Origin: Extensimonas soli
GTDB taxonomy: Bacteria > Pseudomonadota > Gammaproteobacteria > Burkholderiales > Burkholderiaceae_C
Assembly (NCBI RefSeq): GCF_029211265.1
Contig: NZ_JARGEL010000013.1
Coordinates: 310,001-374,000 of the forward strand
Reading direction: 5' to 3'
Length of the DNA: 64,000 nucleotides
In this document: piece by piece, positions 25,684 through 35,600 of the stretch
Position numbering within the stretch: the first letter of the stretch is position 1
Layout: every line of letters begins with the position of its first letter
Made by a program: the position numbers and the translations under genes
The notes under the pieces: model-generated
What the model saw: the letters and a program-made list of their open reading frames with translations, nothing else
Database searches by the model: none
Told to the model about the DNA's origin: nothing

Positions 25684-26829
25684 ATGAAACGTTTCTGGCT
25701 GCTGTTTGCCCAAACCGTCACGGTATGCGTCGCGCTGTATTTCGTCGTCGCCACCTTGCAGCCAGGCTGGGTGCGGCAAGCTCCCTGGTCGTCGGGGGTT
25801 GGTGTGGCGCTGCTCGAGGCGCCGCCCAGTACCAGCACTGCGCCCCCGACAGGGAGCTTTCGCGCCGCGGTGCACAAGGCGCTGCCGGCGGTGGTGAGCA
25901 TCACCACGAGCAAAGCGGTGCGCATTCCACGGGCCAACGACCCGTGGTTCCGGTTTTTCTTTGGTGACGTGCCCAACCAGACTCAAATCGGCCTGGGCAG
26001 TGGCGTCATCGTCAGTGCGACGGGCTACATCCTCACCAACAACCACGTCGTCGAGGGCGCAGACGAGATCGACGTCTCGCTCATGGACGGGCGCCGCAGC
26101 CGCGCGCGCGTGGTGGGCACGGACCCGGACACCGACCTTGCCGTGCTCAAGATCGACCTCGACAAACTGCCCGTGATCGTGCTGGGCCATTCCGACAGCC
26201 TCGACGTGGGCGACCAGGTGCTGGCCATAGGCAACCCGTTCGGCGTCGGCCAGACCGTCACGGGCGGCATCGTGAGCGCACTGGGGCGCAACCAGCTCGG
26301 CATCAACACGTTTGAAAACTTCATCCAGACCGATGCCGCGATCAACCCGGGCAACTCAGGCGGCGCGCTGATCGACGTGCAGGGCAACCTCGTGGGCATC
26401 AACACGGCCATTTATTCGCGCTCGGGCGGCAGCATGGGCATAGGCTTTGCCATCCCCGTGGCCACGGCCAGGCAGGTGCTCGAGGGCATCGTCAAAGAGG
26501 GCCAGGTGACACGCGGCTGGATCGGCGTGGAGCCCAACGAGCTCTCGCCCGAACTGGCCGAGACCTTCGGCGTCAGGGCGAACCGGGGCGTGATCATCAC
26601 GGGCGTGCTGCAGGGCGGGCCGGCCGCGCGCGCGGGCATACGCCCTGGCGACGTGATTTTGCAGGTGGACGGAAAGCCCGTTTCGCACGTGCCCGAGCTG
26701 CTCAACATGGTCGCGGCGCTCAAGCCGGGGGCACCTAGCACTTTCGCCGTGCAGCGCGGTGATGAAACGCTGGAGCTCAAGGTCGTGCCGGACCTGCGCC
26801 CGCGCATGCCACGCCCGGCGCTGCGTTAG
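25684..26829 (+). CDS. DegS/DegQ-like periplasmic serine protease, one PDZ domain
   Basis: The 381-residue trypsin-like protease has an N-terminal hydrophobic anchor or signal (residues 5-25), the catalytic triad H121 (TNNHVVE), D151 (DTDLAVLK) and S225 (GNSGGAL), and one PDZ domain from about residue 275 (RGWIGVEPNEL...). A single PDZ and an uncleaved-looking anchor resemble DegS/AlgW sensors that start sigma-E proteolysis, but a quality-control role is equally possible. The 3' end overlaps the convergent mnmH by 53 bases. Confidence 0.92.
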   Translation: MKRFWLLFAQTVTVCVALYFVVATLQPGWVRQAPWSSGVGVALLEAPPSTSTAPPTGSFRAAVHKALPAVVSITTSKAVRIPRANDPWFRFFFGDVPNQTQIGLGSGVIVSATGYILTNNHVVEGADEIDVSLMDGRRSRARVVGTDPDTDLAVLKIDLDKLPVIVLGHSDSLDVGDQVLAIGNPFGVGQTVTGGIVSALGRNQLGINTFENFIQTDAAINPGNSGGALIDVQGNLVGINTAIYSRSGGSMGIGFAIPVATARQVLEGIVKEGQVTRGWIGVEPNELSPELAETFGVRANRGVIITGVLQGGPAARAGIRPGDVILQVDGKPVSHVPELLNMVAALKPGAPSTFAVQRGDETLELKVVPDLRPRMPRPALR

Positions 26830-27901
26830 TCAGCTGTCGGTCAGCTGTTTCCAGGGCGAGAATCTGCCGCGCCAGTGTGTCTATGTGCGCTGGCGTGAGG
26901 GCCTCCGTGTTCACAGTGTGGCGTTGCGGCCATTGGTAAAGGTGGGTGTTTTGCGAGCGCGCGTACAGCGGGTCGTAGTGCAGCGCTATCAGCTCGGCAA
27001 ACAGTGGCGCCAAGGCGCGCTCCTGCGCCCAGGCTTGCCAGCGTGCGATCACCTGCTTGCCGTGCAACTCCTTGAGTGCCGCGATCCGCTCGGCCAGTAG
27101 CGCGGGATCATCGCCCAGGTGCGCGTAATCACGCAGCAAAAAATCCAGCCGTGCGGGCGTGTCGGCCTGGATTTCGATGCAAGGGCTGGCGCGCAGGCGC
27201 TGCACCAGGGGCTGCGGCACATTCAGGCAGCCTATGCGTGCGCTTTCGGCTTCGATGTAGACGGGGCGGCGCGTGTCCAGCGCCTGCATGGCATGTGCGA
27301 GCCGGGTTTCAAAGGCGGTCTGCGTGGGCTGGGCCACGCCGGGCAGGGCGCCCAGCACCGAGCCGCGGTGCTGCGCGAGCGCTTCCAGGTCCAGCACCTG
27401 CGCGCCTTGCGCCGCCAGCGCCTGCAGCACACGCGTTTTGGCGCTCCCCGTGGGGCCGCAGAGCACGCGCAGGTCGAGCTGTGGCGGCATGGTTTCGATC
27501 TGTTTCAGCACGTGCCGGCGCCAGGTCTTGTAGCCGCCCGCCAGTTGCTGGGCATCCCAGCCCACCATGCGCAGCCAGGTCACCATAGCGCCGCTGCGCA
27601 GACCGCCGCGCCAGCAATACACGAGCGGACGCCATTGCGCCGGGCGCTCGGCAAACTGCGTGCGCAGGTGGTGCGCCAGATTGGCCGCCACCATGGCCGC
27701 GCCCACGCGCCGCGCCTCGAAAGGCCCTTGCTGTTTGTAAAGAGTGCCGACGATGCGGCGCTCTTCGTCATCGAGCACGGGGCAATTGATGGCACCGGGG
27801 ATGTGGTCGCGCGCAAATTCTGCCGGCGAGCGTGCGTCGATGATGGCATCGAAGCGGTGGAGCGCATCCACGGAAACGGGGCCACGCTGGTTCATGGCCA
27901 T
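26777..27901 (-). CDS. mnmH: tRNA 2-selenouridine synthase
   Basis: The 374-residue enzyme (YbbB/SelU) replaces sulfur of mnm5s2U34 by selenium in tRNAs for Lys, Glu and Gln, using selenophosphate. The N-terminal rhodanese domain has the active Cys in VYCWRGGLRSGAM (near residue 95). The second part has a P-loop, CGPTGSAKT (~148-156). Start ATG at 27899-27901 (MAMNQRG); a second ATG two codons on is possible. It is divergent from selD, which supplies selenophosphate, with only 24 bases between the start codons. Confidence 0.93.
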   Translation of the reverse strand: MAMNQRGPVSVDALHRFDAIIDARSPAEFARDHIPGAINCPVLDDEERRIVGTLYKQQGPFEARRVGAAMVAANLAHHLRTQFAERPAQWRPLVYCWRGGLRSGAMVTWLRMVGWDAQQLAGGYKTWRRHVLKQIETMPPQLDLRVLCGPTGSAKTRVLQALAAQGAQVLDLEALAQHRGSVLGALPGVAQPTQTAFETRLAHAMQALDTRRPVYIEAESARIGCLNVPQPLVQRLRASPCIEIQADTPARLDFLLRDYAHLGDDPALLAERIAALKELHGKQVIARWQAWAQERALAPLFAELIALHYDPLYARSQNTHLYQWPQRHTVNTEALTPAHIDTLARQILALETADRQLTNAAPGVACAGAGPARP

Positions 27902-27925
27902 GGCGCAAAAGCAAGGGCTGGCAAA

Positions 27926-29002
27926 ATGACTGGCACTATGACGGAGTTACAAAACATTCGACTGACGCAATTTGCGCATGGAGGTGGCTGCGGCTGCAAG
28001 ATCGCGCCGGGCCTGCTCAGCGAGATTCTGGCACGTGCGCCGCAGGGCCTGGTGCCGCCCGAGCTGCTCGTGGGCACCGAAACCAGCGACGACGCGGCCG
28101 TGTACCGGCTGAACGCCGAGCAGGCGCTGGTGGCCACGACGGACTTTTTCACGCCCATTGTCGATGACCCTTACGACTTCGGCCGCATTGCCGCCACGAA
28201 TGCGCTCTCCGACATCTACGCCATGGGCGCGCGCCCCATTTTGGCGCTCGCGCTCGTGGGCATGCCCATCGCCAAGTTGCCGCCCGAAGTCATTGGCCGC
28301 GTGCTTGAAGGCGGGGCGGCAGTGTGCCGCGACGCCGGCATCCCCATTGCGGGCGGGCATTCGATCGACGTGCTCGAGCCTATCTACGGCCTGGTCGCGC
28401 TGGGCCTGGTGCACCCCGGGCGCGTGCGCCGCAACGCCGATGCGCAGCCGGGTGACGTGCTCGTGCTGGGCAAACCGCTGGGCGTGGGCGTGCTGTCGGC
28501 CGCGCTCAAGCAAGGGCTGCTGGACGAAGCCGGGTACGCCGAGATGCTGCGCCACACCACACAGCTCAACCGCGTGGGCGCGGCGCTGGGCGAGCTCGCG
28601 GGCGTGCACGCGATGACCGACGTCACCGGCTTTGGTCTGGGCGGGCATTTGCTTGAAGTGTGCCGCGGCTCGGGCCTGTCGGCGCGCCTGCGTCTGGCGC
28701 AACTGCCCTTGATTGCCGCGGCCCAGGGCTTTGCCGCGCAAGGCGTGGTCACGGGCGCGTCGGGCCGCAACTGGGCATCGTACGGCGCGCAGGTGCAGTG
28801 GCCCGAAGCCGCCCCGCCATGGATGCGCCATTTGCTCACCGACCCGCAAACCAGCGGCGGCCTGCTCGTGAGCTGTGCGCCCGAGGCGCTGGGCGCGGTG
28901 CTGCAAGCCTTCCGCGAAGCAGGCTTTGCGCATGCCGCCGCCATCGGTGAAATGTACGAAAAAGCGCAAAACTCAGCGGTGGGTATTGAGTGTTCGCTCT
29001 GA
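27926..29002 (+). CDS. selD: Selenide, water dikinase (selenophosphate synthetase)
   Basis: The 358-residue enzyme makes selenophosphate from selenide and ATP. The catalytic loop GGGCGCKIAPG shows Cys22 and Lys25, so this is a Cys-type and not selenocysteine-type SelD. The GTETSDDAAVYRL and TDFFTPIVDDPYDFGRIAA metal-binding aspartates are present, as is the C-terminal LLTDPQTSGGLL. A second ATG four codons on (27938) is an alternative start. No selA, selB or selC lies in the window, so the visible partner is mnmH. Confidence 0.95.
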   Translation: MTGTMTELQNIRLTQFAHGGGCGCKIAPGLLSEILARAPQGLVPPELLVGTETSDDAAVYRLNAEQALVATTDFFTPIVDDPYDFGRIAATNALSDIYAMGARPILALALVGMPIAKLPPEVIGRVLEGGAAVCRDAGIPIAGGHSIDVLEPIYGLVALGLVHPGRVRRNADAQPGDVLVLGKPLGVGVLSAALKQGLLDEAGYAEMLRHTTQLNRVGAALGELAGVHAMTDVTGFGLGGHLLEVCRGSGLSARLRLAQLPLIAAAQGFAAQGVVTGASGRNWASYGAQVQWPEAAPPWMRHLLTDPQTSGGLLVSCAPEALGAVLQAFREAGFAHAAAIGEMYEKAQNSAVGIECSL

Positions 29003-29037
29003 ATTCGTGAGCGCATGAGCCAGGCACACGCCTGCGC

Positions 29038-29673
29038 TCAAGCGGCGCGCGCAGGCGGTGGCGCTTCGAGCATGCGCGCCACGTAGCGCGCGATCAAGTC
29101 CACTTCAAGGTTCACACGCGCTCCGGCCTGCAGATACTGCAAGGCCGTGTTCTGCACCGTGTGCGGGATCAGGTTGATGCTGAGCTCGCAGCCCGTTGGC
29201 AGGTCGGCGGTGCGGTTCACGGTCAGGCTCACGCCGTTCACGGTGATCGAGCCCTTGTAGGCCAGATAGCGCGCGAGCTCCTGCGGCGCCAGGATGCGCA
29301 GCTCCCAGCTTTCGCCCACGGGCGCAAAGTGGCACACCTGCCCGATGCCATCGACGTGGCCCGAAACCAAATGGCCGCCGAGCCGGTCGTTGGCGCGCAG
29401 GGCTTTTTCGAGGTTCACGGGGCCCGGGGCGTCGAGCCCCGTGGTCTTGGCGAGCGATTCGGCCGAAACATCGACGCTGAACTGCTGCTGCGGCGCGTCC
29501 AGCGCGGTCACGGTCATGCAGGCGCCGTTGAGCGCAATGCTGTCGCCCAGGCCCACGTCGTCGAGGTAGTGCGCCGGGGTTGCGATGGTCAGGCGCTTGC
29601 CATGGGTGGGCGAGTCGCCCAGCGCTTGCACGGAGGTGATGCGGCCTAGGCCGGTGATGATGCCTGTGAACAT
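29038..29673 (-). CDS. ribE: Riboflavin synthase, alpha subunit
   Basis: The 211-residue protein makes riboflavin from two molecules of 6,7-dimethyl-8-ribityllumazine. The two tandem lumazine-binding repeats are visible. MFTGIITGLGRI opens the first and GHLVSGHVDGIG the second, with matching NGACMTV and NGVSLTV motifs. The start is the conserved MFTGI; the frame reads 15 codons further upstream without support. It lies alone, divergent from the pilus cluster; ribD lies 9.6 kb away on the other strand. Confidence 0.96.
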   Translation of the reverse strand: MFTGIITGLGRITSVQALGDSPTHGKRLTIATPAHYLDDVGLGDSIALNGACMTVTALDAPQQQFSVDVSAESLAKTTGLDAPGPVNLEKALRANDRLGGHLVSGHVDGIGQVCHFAPVGESWELRILAPQELARYLAYKGSITVNGVSLTVNRTADLPTGCELSINLIPHTVQNTALQYLQAGARVNLEVDLIARYVARMLEAPPPARAA

Positions 29674-29799
29674 GGGGAGGATTGTGGCAGGGTTTGGTGT
29701 GAACCATAGAGCCAGCATAGATGGGGAGAAACTGACGAGCGGCTACGGACAGGGCACCGGCGGACACACAACTGAACTTTTTGTCACCATAATTGCCAT

Positions 29800-30390
29800 A
29801 TGGATAAGCATCCTTCACAGCACCCTGCGGCACCGTTTGATGCGGGTTTTACGCTGATCGAGTTGATGGTAGCGATAGCAGTTGTTGCCATCCTCATCAC
29901 TCTCGCTGCACCTTCGTTCAAGTCGATCATCCAGTCAAACGCCATCTCGAATGCTGTCAACACCTTCATGGCCGACATGCGCTACGCGCGCAGTGAGGCC
30001 ATAAAGCGTGGGGGGCGGGTCATCATGTGCCGCAGCGATGCTCCTGAAGCTGCAAGTCCGGCGTGCGGATCCGGGTCAGGGCCAGGCGGTAATGGTTGGG
30101 TGAGTGGTTGGATCATTTTTTATGATCAAGATGGTAATGGCACCAGAACCGCAGCTTCCACGGATCCTGTTTTGCGCGTGCAGTCGCCGATTACATCTGT
30201 CGATTCCATCGTCGAAGCGAATTCCACCAAATTTCTTTTTTCGGGTACAGGTCGCTTGCAAAATTTGGCTTCAACTACTACTTTGCAATTTGGAGGTGGA
30301 AATTTTCCAAATACCACGCAGCGCGTAGTTTGTGTGAGTTTGTCTGGTCGCGTAAGAGTTGCCGGGGATGGGTACGCATCATGCTCCTGA
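29800..30390 (+). CDS. fimT: Type IV minor pilin FimT/GspH family
   Basis: The 196-residue prepilin has a 16-residue leader ending in Gly, then the class III signal FTLIELMVAIAVVAILITLAAP with Glu at +5. After the helix follow a GspH-like domain with ADMRYARSEAIKRGG and Cys pairs. Processed by PilD, it would join the priming complex at the pilus tip. It is first in the fimT-pilV-pilW-pilX-pilY1 operon. No Shine-Dalgarno is visible; CATAAT at 29788-29793 would place a transcript start almost on the ATG. Base composition is less GC-rich than upstream genes. Confidence 0.9.
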   Translation: MDKHPSQHPAAPFDAGFTLIELMVAIAVVAILITLAAPSFKSIIQSNAISNAVNTFMADMRYARSEAIKRGGRVIMCRSDAPEAASPACGSGSGPGGNGWVSGWIIFYDQDGNGTRTAASTDPVLRVQSPITSVDSIVEANSTKFLFSGTGRLQNLASTTTLQFGGGNFPNTTQRVVCVSLSGRVRVAGDGYASCS

Positions 30391-30956
30391 AAAAGATGAA
30401 CGATCAAACAAGGCAAGCACAATCCGGGGCTACGTTGATCGAGGTCTTGGTTGCGGTTGTCATTTTGGCATTTGGATTGCTTTCGCTGGGGGGTATGCTG
30501 TCATTTGCGGTCCAAATGCCTAAATTATCTGCTTATCGAGCGACCGCGACAAATCTGGCCGCAAGTTATGTGGAGCGTATTCGCGCAAATCCCAATGCAT
30601 TTGTCAGTGGTTCATATGCCGTTGGTTTGTACGAGACATCCGACTGGTCTTTTGCCGATATTGCGCTGTCCGATTGCAATTACTCCAGTTGTACGGAGAC
30701 TACGCTGGCCGCGATGGATGTCGCAGCTGTCCGGCGTGCAGTACGCCGCCAACTTCCCGCTGGAGACATGATCATGAAATGCGATCCAAATCCCTGTGTG
30801 CAAAATGGCTCTGGGGACTTATGGATAGTATGGCAGGAACCAAGTACTTTTGCCGCTCTTGATCCTGGGACTTCTGATAATTGCCCAGCAGAAGCAACTG
30901 CACTTTATACAAATCCGGCACCCCGGTGTCTTTATGTCAGATTCCGTGTGGAATGA
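30381..30956 (+). CDS. pilV: Type IV minor pilin PilV
   Basis: The 191-residue prepilin carries a leader ending in SG, then ATLIEVLVAVVILAFGLLSL: Ala instead of Phe at +1, Glu at +5. Conserved features of PilV are the helix-end LGGML and the LAASYVERIRANP segment. Six later Cys could form disulfides. The start ATG at 30381 overlaps fimT by ten bases; ATG 30396 is an alternative. It would form part of the minor pilin priming complex. Confidence 0.88.
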   Translation: MLLKKMNDQTRQAQSGATLIEVLVAVVILAFGLLSLGGMLSFAVQMPKLSAYRATATNLAASYVERIRANPNAFVSGSYAVGLYETSDWSFADIALSDCNYSSCTETTLAAMDVAAVRRAVRRQLPAGDMIMKCDPNPCVQNGSGDLWIVWQEPSTFAALDPGTSDNCPAEATALYTNPAPRCLYVRFRVE

Positions 30957-30957
30957 A

Positions 30958-31980
30958 ATGCACTCCATGAAACGCCAGGGTAATTTTCGGTTCCATGGCT
31001 ATGTCAGGGGGTTCTCCCTGATAGAGTTGATGGTGTCCTTGACGATCGGACTCATCATCGTGATTTCCGTGATTTCTGCTTACCTCGGTTCTTCAAGTGC
31101 GGCGAGAATGGCGGAAGCGCAAGCACGCATGAACGAAGATGCGCAGGCTGCGCTGAGCATTTTGGCGCAACAGATCCGCATGGCCGGGGATAACCCTTTG
31201 CATGGAACGGACAGGAATTCGAGTTTCCGCTACAACCCGGTCTATAGTACGAGTTACGTTGGTGGCGCGACATTCACCTATCCAGGAACGTTGACCTTGC
31301 CTGGCACGTTTACATTGTCGAATTTTTCGATAAGAGGGTGTGATGGCAATTTCAGCAACATCACTGCCACGGCCACGCTTGATGGATTGGCTTGTGCTGG
31401 AACATCCACCTTGCCGGATTCAATCGCTGTCAATTATGAAGCTGACCAATTCAACACTGTGGCAACCAACGCAGGTGCGGCTACCGATTGTCTTGGCAAT
31501 GCATTAGGAACGGTCACGGTAACATTTCCATCCGGTACAGCAACGACGGCAACCTATGCGGTGGCCGACAACCGCTTTTATCTTGGAACGCCCACTTCCG
31601 GATTGCCCAGTTTGTACTGCAAGGGCAATGGCGGCGCCAGTACGCCGCAGCCACTGGTGGAAAATGTGGAAGATTTGCAGTTTACCTATGGTACGGTGAG
31701 TGCGTCGAATACGTCAACGACAGCTACAGTGGCTGGCTATCTGAGCGCATATGACATCGTGAATGATGCCAACCTTTCAATCCTGCCCATTGAGCAGCGG
31801 TGGGGTAAGGTGCTTACGGTACGGATTTGCGTGCTCGTGCGCAGCGAGAACCCCGTTGCGCCAGATGCCAATGCCGCAAAATATGATGACTGTCAGGGCA
31901 ATACCAATGTGACTGCACCGGATTTGCGGTTGCGCAGAGCTTATACCTCGACGGTGGTATTGCGTAATCGCCGACGTTAG
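30958..31980 (+). CDS. pilW: Type IV minor pilin PilW
   Basis: The 340-residue prepilin has a leader ending in RG, then FSLIELMVSLTIGLIIVISVIS, a typical PilW N-terminus. The ARMNEDAQAALSILAQQIRMAG helix follows, then a long beta-rich, Thr/Ala-rich domain. The start ATG at 30958 is one base after the pilV stop; ATG 30967 would leave a shorter leader. Codon use includes many AT-ending codons, unlike the arn or nuo genes. Confidence 0.88.
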   Translation: MHSMKRQGNFRFHGYVRGFSLIELMVSLTIGLIIVISVISAYLGSSSAARMAEAQARMNEDAQAALSILAQQIRMAGDNPLHGTDRNSSFRYNPVYSTSYVGGATFTYPGTLTLPGTFTLSNFSIRGCDGNFSNITATATLDGLACAGTSTLPDSIAVNYEADQFNTVATNAGAATDCLGNALGTVTVTFPSGTATTATYAVADNRFYLGTPTSGLPSLYCKGNGGASTPQPLVENVEDLQFTYGTVSASNTSTTATVAGYLSAYDIVNDANLSILPIEQRWGKVLTVRICVLVRSENPVAPDANAAKYDDCQGNTNVTAPDLRLRRAYTSTVVLRNRRR

Positions 31981-32003
31981 TCTTGACATAGAAAATTTCT
32001 AAT

Positions 32004-32621
32004 ATGTGTTTTGCTTTGAGGCATTCATTCCGTCCGGCTTGCAAGCCATACCAACGTGGGGGACATACGTCTCGGCAGCGTGGTGTGGTATTGATTATTG
32101 CATTGATTTTACTGGTAGTTATCTCGCTGCTCGCGGTGACCAGCATACGCAATGTCGGTTCTTCTGAAAACGTGTCGGCCAATGTGCGTACCGGAGAACT
32201 CGCGACGCAGGCGGCGGAAATCGCCTTGCGACATTGTGAGGCATCTGCGATCAAGTTGGTACGTAATCTTGGTGGGGATACGACATCACCAGAAGCCATG
32301 TATGACGCGCAAGGTTTGGGCCAGGCGCAAATGCGTTGGAATACCACAGCCATTCAATGGCAGAGCGCGACGAATTGGGATACTTCCACGAGTGCTGCTT
32401 TCGTGCTTCCATCGACCCTGGTGGGGGGGACGGCGACATTCAAAAGGCCGCCTGAATGTATGGTGGAATCATTGACGGGGGTTACGCCGCCTGCAGGTGT
32501 ACCAGCATCCTTCCTCATCACGGCCCGCGGTTTTGGGCCTGAAGTGCCCGCTGCCGACGCCAATCGCACCCGCCCCTTTGGCACTGTCGTATGGCTTCAA
32601 TCAACGATAGATATTCAGTGA
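32004..32621 (+). CDS. pilX: Type IV minor pilin PilX (GspK-like)
   Basis: The 205-residue prepilin has a basic leader ending in RQRG, then VVLIIALILLVVISLLAVTSIRN. Position +5 is Ile and not Glu, as is normal for PilX/GspK proteins that cap the tip. The ANVRTGELATQAAEIALRHCE segment matches the PilX family. The stop overlaps the GTGAAAGGA that forms the ribosome site of pilY1. Confidence 0.88.
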   Translation: MCFALRHSFRPACKPYQRGGHTSRQRGVVLIIALILLVVISLLAVTSIRNVGSSENVSANVRTGELATQAAEIALRHCEASAIKLVRNLGGDTTSPEAMYDAQGLGQAQMRWNTTAIQWQSATNWDTSTSAAFVLPSTLVGGTATFKRPPECMVESLTGVTPPAGVPASFLITARGFGPEVPAADANRTRPFGTVVWLQSTIDIQ

Positions 32622-32632
32622 AAGGAATTCAC

Positions 32633-35600
32633 GTGCAAAAGCGTTTTCCTCTTCCGGTGGCTACAAAGTCTCCTCGCTTTTTCAAGGGTTTGACCATGTA
32701 CATGCCACCATATTTCGCCAGATGCACATCGGCCATATCGATTGCTCTGGCCTTGTTATTGGGTCTTATGGTGGCGTCTGTCCAGGCCGCATCCACCGAC
32801 ATCGCCGACGTACCCATGGCCGTTTCGAACATGGTCACGCCGAATGTGTTGGTGATATACGATAACTCCCAGTCCATGGATGCGTACATGGGCGGGACGC
32901 TGGTTTCCGGAAACGACCCCAATACCCGCGGCAACATTGGCCGATCCGTCATGCGCAATGCCATTACCACGTACCGATCTTCCTTCAACTGGGGCTTGAT
33001 GACGTATGCCATGAGCGGGACACCGGCTTTGCGGAATACCTATGCGTATTATCTAGGTTCCAATGCTGGAATGGTATTCACGAATGATTGTGTGGGATTT
33101 GTGGCTGGTAATCCGCCGACGGTTGGGGTTTCCGCCAGCAATGGAGGGAGGAACTGCATCGCCAACCCACAGCCATTCTCGGGTGGGCTTTACGTTACCT
33201 ACGATAAATCAGGGGATGATTTCGATATTCTGGATGTTTTATACACTACGGGCGTATATACAGGACTTTGGGGTCTGACTGCGGGCACCGGGACGAGTTA
33301 TAATGTATATACTGGACATAATCTAGTGAATTCTTGGAATTCGGGTCAATTTACCGGTGGTCAGGGTACCTGGAGCTTTACACCTACGGATGCAGGTTAT
33401 CTTTCAAATAATCCTCCGATCACTCGCCAGGTTTATATGCCGCGCGGCTGGGGATATATTGCAGATATAACGGGTGCGGGCGTATTGAATGAGCCTGTGG
33501 CTGCAGATTCGACAACACATTACAATAAACTGCAGTCTCTCCTGGGTAATGAAACCAATAGCGCTACGGGCGAAGTCAAGAACGGTGCGGTGTTTACGCC
33601 ATTGCTGGGTTCATTGCAATCGTCCAAGACATATTTTTCTTCTTCCTTCGGCGGGAAGACCAGTCCGGTTCAATATTCCTGTCAGCAGAATTTCGTGATG
33701 TTGGTGACAGACGGTTTGCCTACAGGCGACACCAGCGGCAATCTGTATTCTGCGTCGGATCGTGCCAATACCTGCGTCTGGAGCACGAGCACCAATGCCT
33801 GTACGACAGGGAGTTTCGGTACTGCGGCGACCAATGCCATCAATGCGGCCAAAGATCTGCGCACGACGTCAGTTTCGGCGAAAACCTCTACCAATCCGGA
33901 TGGCACTGGCAGCGTCACAGGTAAATACGATGTGCAAACGTATGTGGTCGCTTTGGGCGAAACGGTGGCCAATGCGAATGCGATGGCGGTGATGCACTCC
34001 ATGGCCTACAACGGTGGTACGGGCAAGGCCATCCCGGCGAACGATGCGGTCTCGTTTCAGAATGCCATTACGCAGATTTCGGACGACATTACGGCCAAGG
34101 TGGGGGCGGCTGCAGCTGTCACGATGACCAGCCCTCGTGTGACTGCGACGGACAATGCGTCGTATGCCTCGAGCTATAACTCCGGCACCTGGACTGGAGA
34201 TTTGTATGCCAATGCCGTGGATACAAGCACCGGGGTGCCCAGCAGTACGTCTTTGTGGAGCGCAGGCTCAGCCGGTGCGCAACTGGATTTGCGCACGTCT
34301 GGCGATCGCTTCATCGTGACGGCAACGGACAGCCCTGGAAGCACGGGCGGGGTGCAGTTTCAACCCACTTCGGCAAGCACTCCAACCAAATTGAGCGCTG
34401 CGCAGCAGACCTTGCTCAATACTCCCAGCGTGACGCCCGCAGATGGAGCCGCGGTGCTCGCTTATCTGCGTGGTGACCGTTCAGGTGAATCAGCGGGTAC
34501 ATACAGACCGCGGGCCCACCTGCTTGGGGATCTCATCAACAGCGAACCTGTGCTGGTGCGTGAACCCAATGCCAGTTACACGGATACCGGTTACGCCAGC
34601 TTCAAGACGAGCCAAGCTTCGCGCACCAGGGTGCTTTTTCAAGGGGCGAACGATGGCATGCTGCACGCGTTTCGGGCGGATACCGGCGCAGAAGCATGGG
34701 CCTATATTCCGAACATGGTCATGGGAAATTTGAATAATTTGAGTTCCAAGAACGGATTTGTTCATAAATATTATGTGGACGGCACACCAGTGACGGCAGA
34801 CGTGGATTTCAATAATACCGATGGTGTTACCAGTGGTGGCGATTGGCGCACCATCCTCGTAGGCGGGTTGGCGAAGGGTGGGCGTGGTTATTACGCATTG
34901 AATGTAACAAACCCAGTGGCCAGCAGCGAGGCAGATGCGGCAGGCAAGGCCTTGTGGGAATTTCCGAACAGCATCTCTGACGCGACGGCGCGTACTGCTG
35001 CCACTAAAAACATGGGTTATTCTTTCGGAAAACCCATCATCGCCAAAACAACGGCCAAGGGATGGGTGGTTCTCGTGACCTCGGGTTATAACAATGGCAC
35101 GAATGCTGGGGACAGTGGTGGTGATGGCCTGGGCCATTTGTTCGTTGTCAACCCGCGAAACGGGAACTTGATTGTTGATCTTGCGACCACCGGGTGTACC
35201 ACTACGCCTGCGGCGAATCCATGCGGCTTGGCGCAAATCAGTGTTTCCATGGCCAGCGACAATACCATCGAGTATGTCTATGGTGGTGACCTGAAGGGTA
35301 ACGTGTGGCGCTTTGACTTGACGGGGTCGTTATCATCGAGCTGGTCTGTGGCAAAATTTGCGACACTCAAGGATGCCAGCAACGTGGTTCAACCCATTAC
35401 CACGGCACCGACATTGAAAAAGCTCAGTGACGGGACGCGCATGGTGCTGGTAGGTACGGGCGAATATCTTGGTAACTCGGACGTCTCCACGACCCAGGCG
35501 CAGACCATGTATGGGCTCAAGGATTCGTTGACTACTATTCCAGACCCATTGCGTTCCAGCTTGGTACAGCAGACGGTGACTACTTCGGGTTCAACCCGTA

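Noticed and set aside
26777-26829. 53-base overlap of the protease gene and mnmH as a sign of a false stop
   Set aside because: Both frames end with normal stop codons and family-consistent lengths; convergent 3' overlaps of this size occur in compact genomes.
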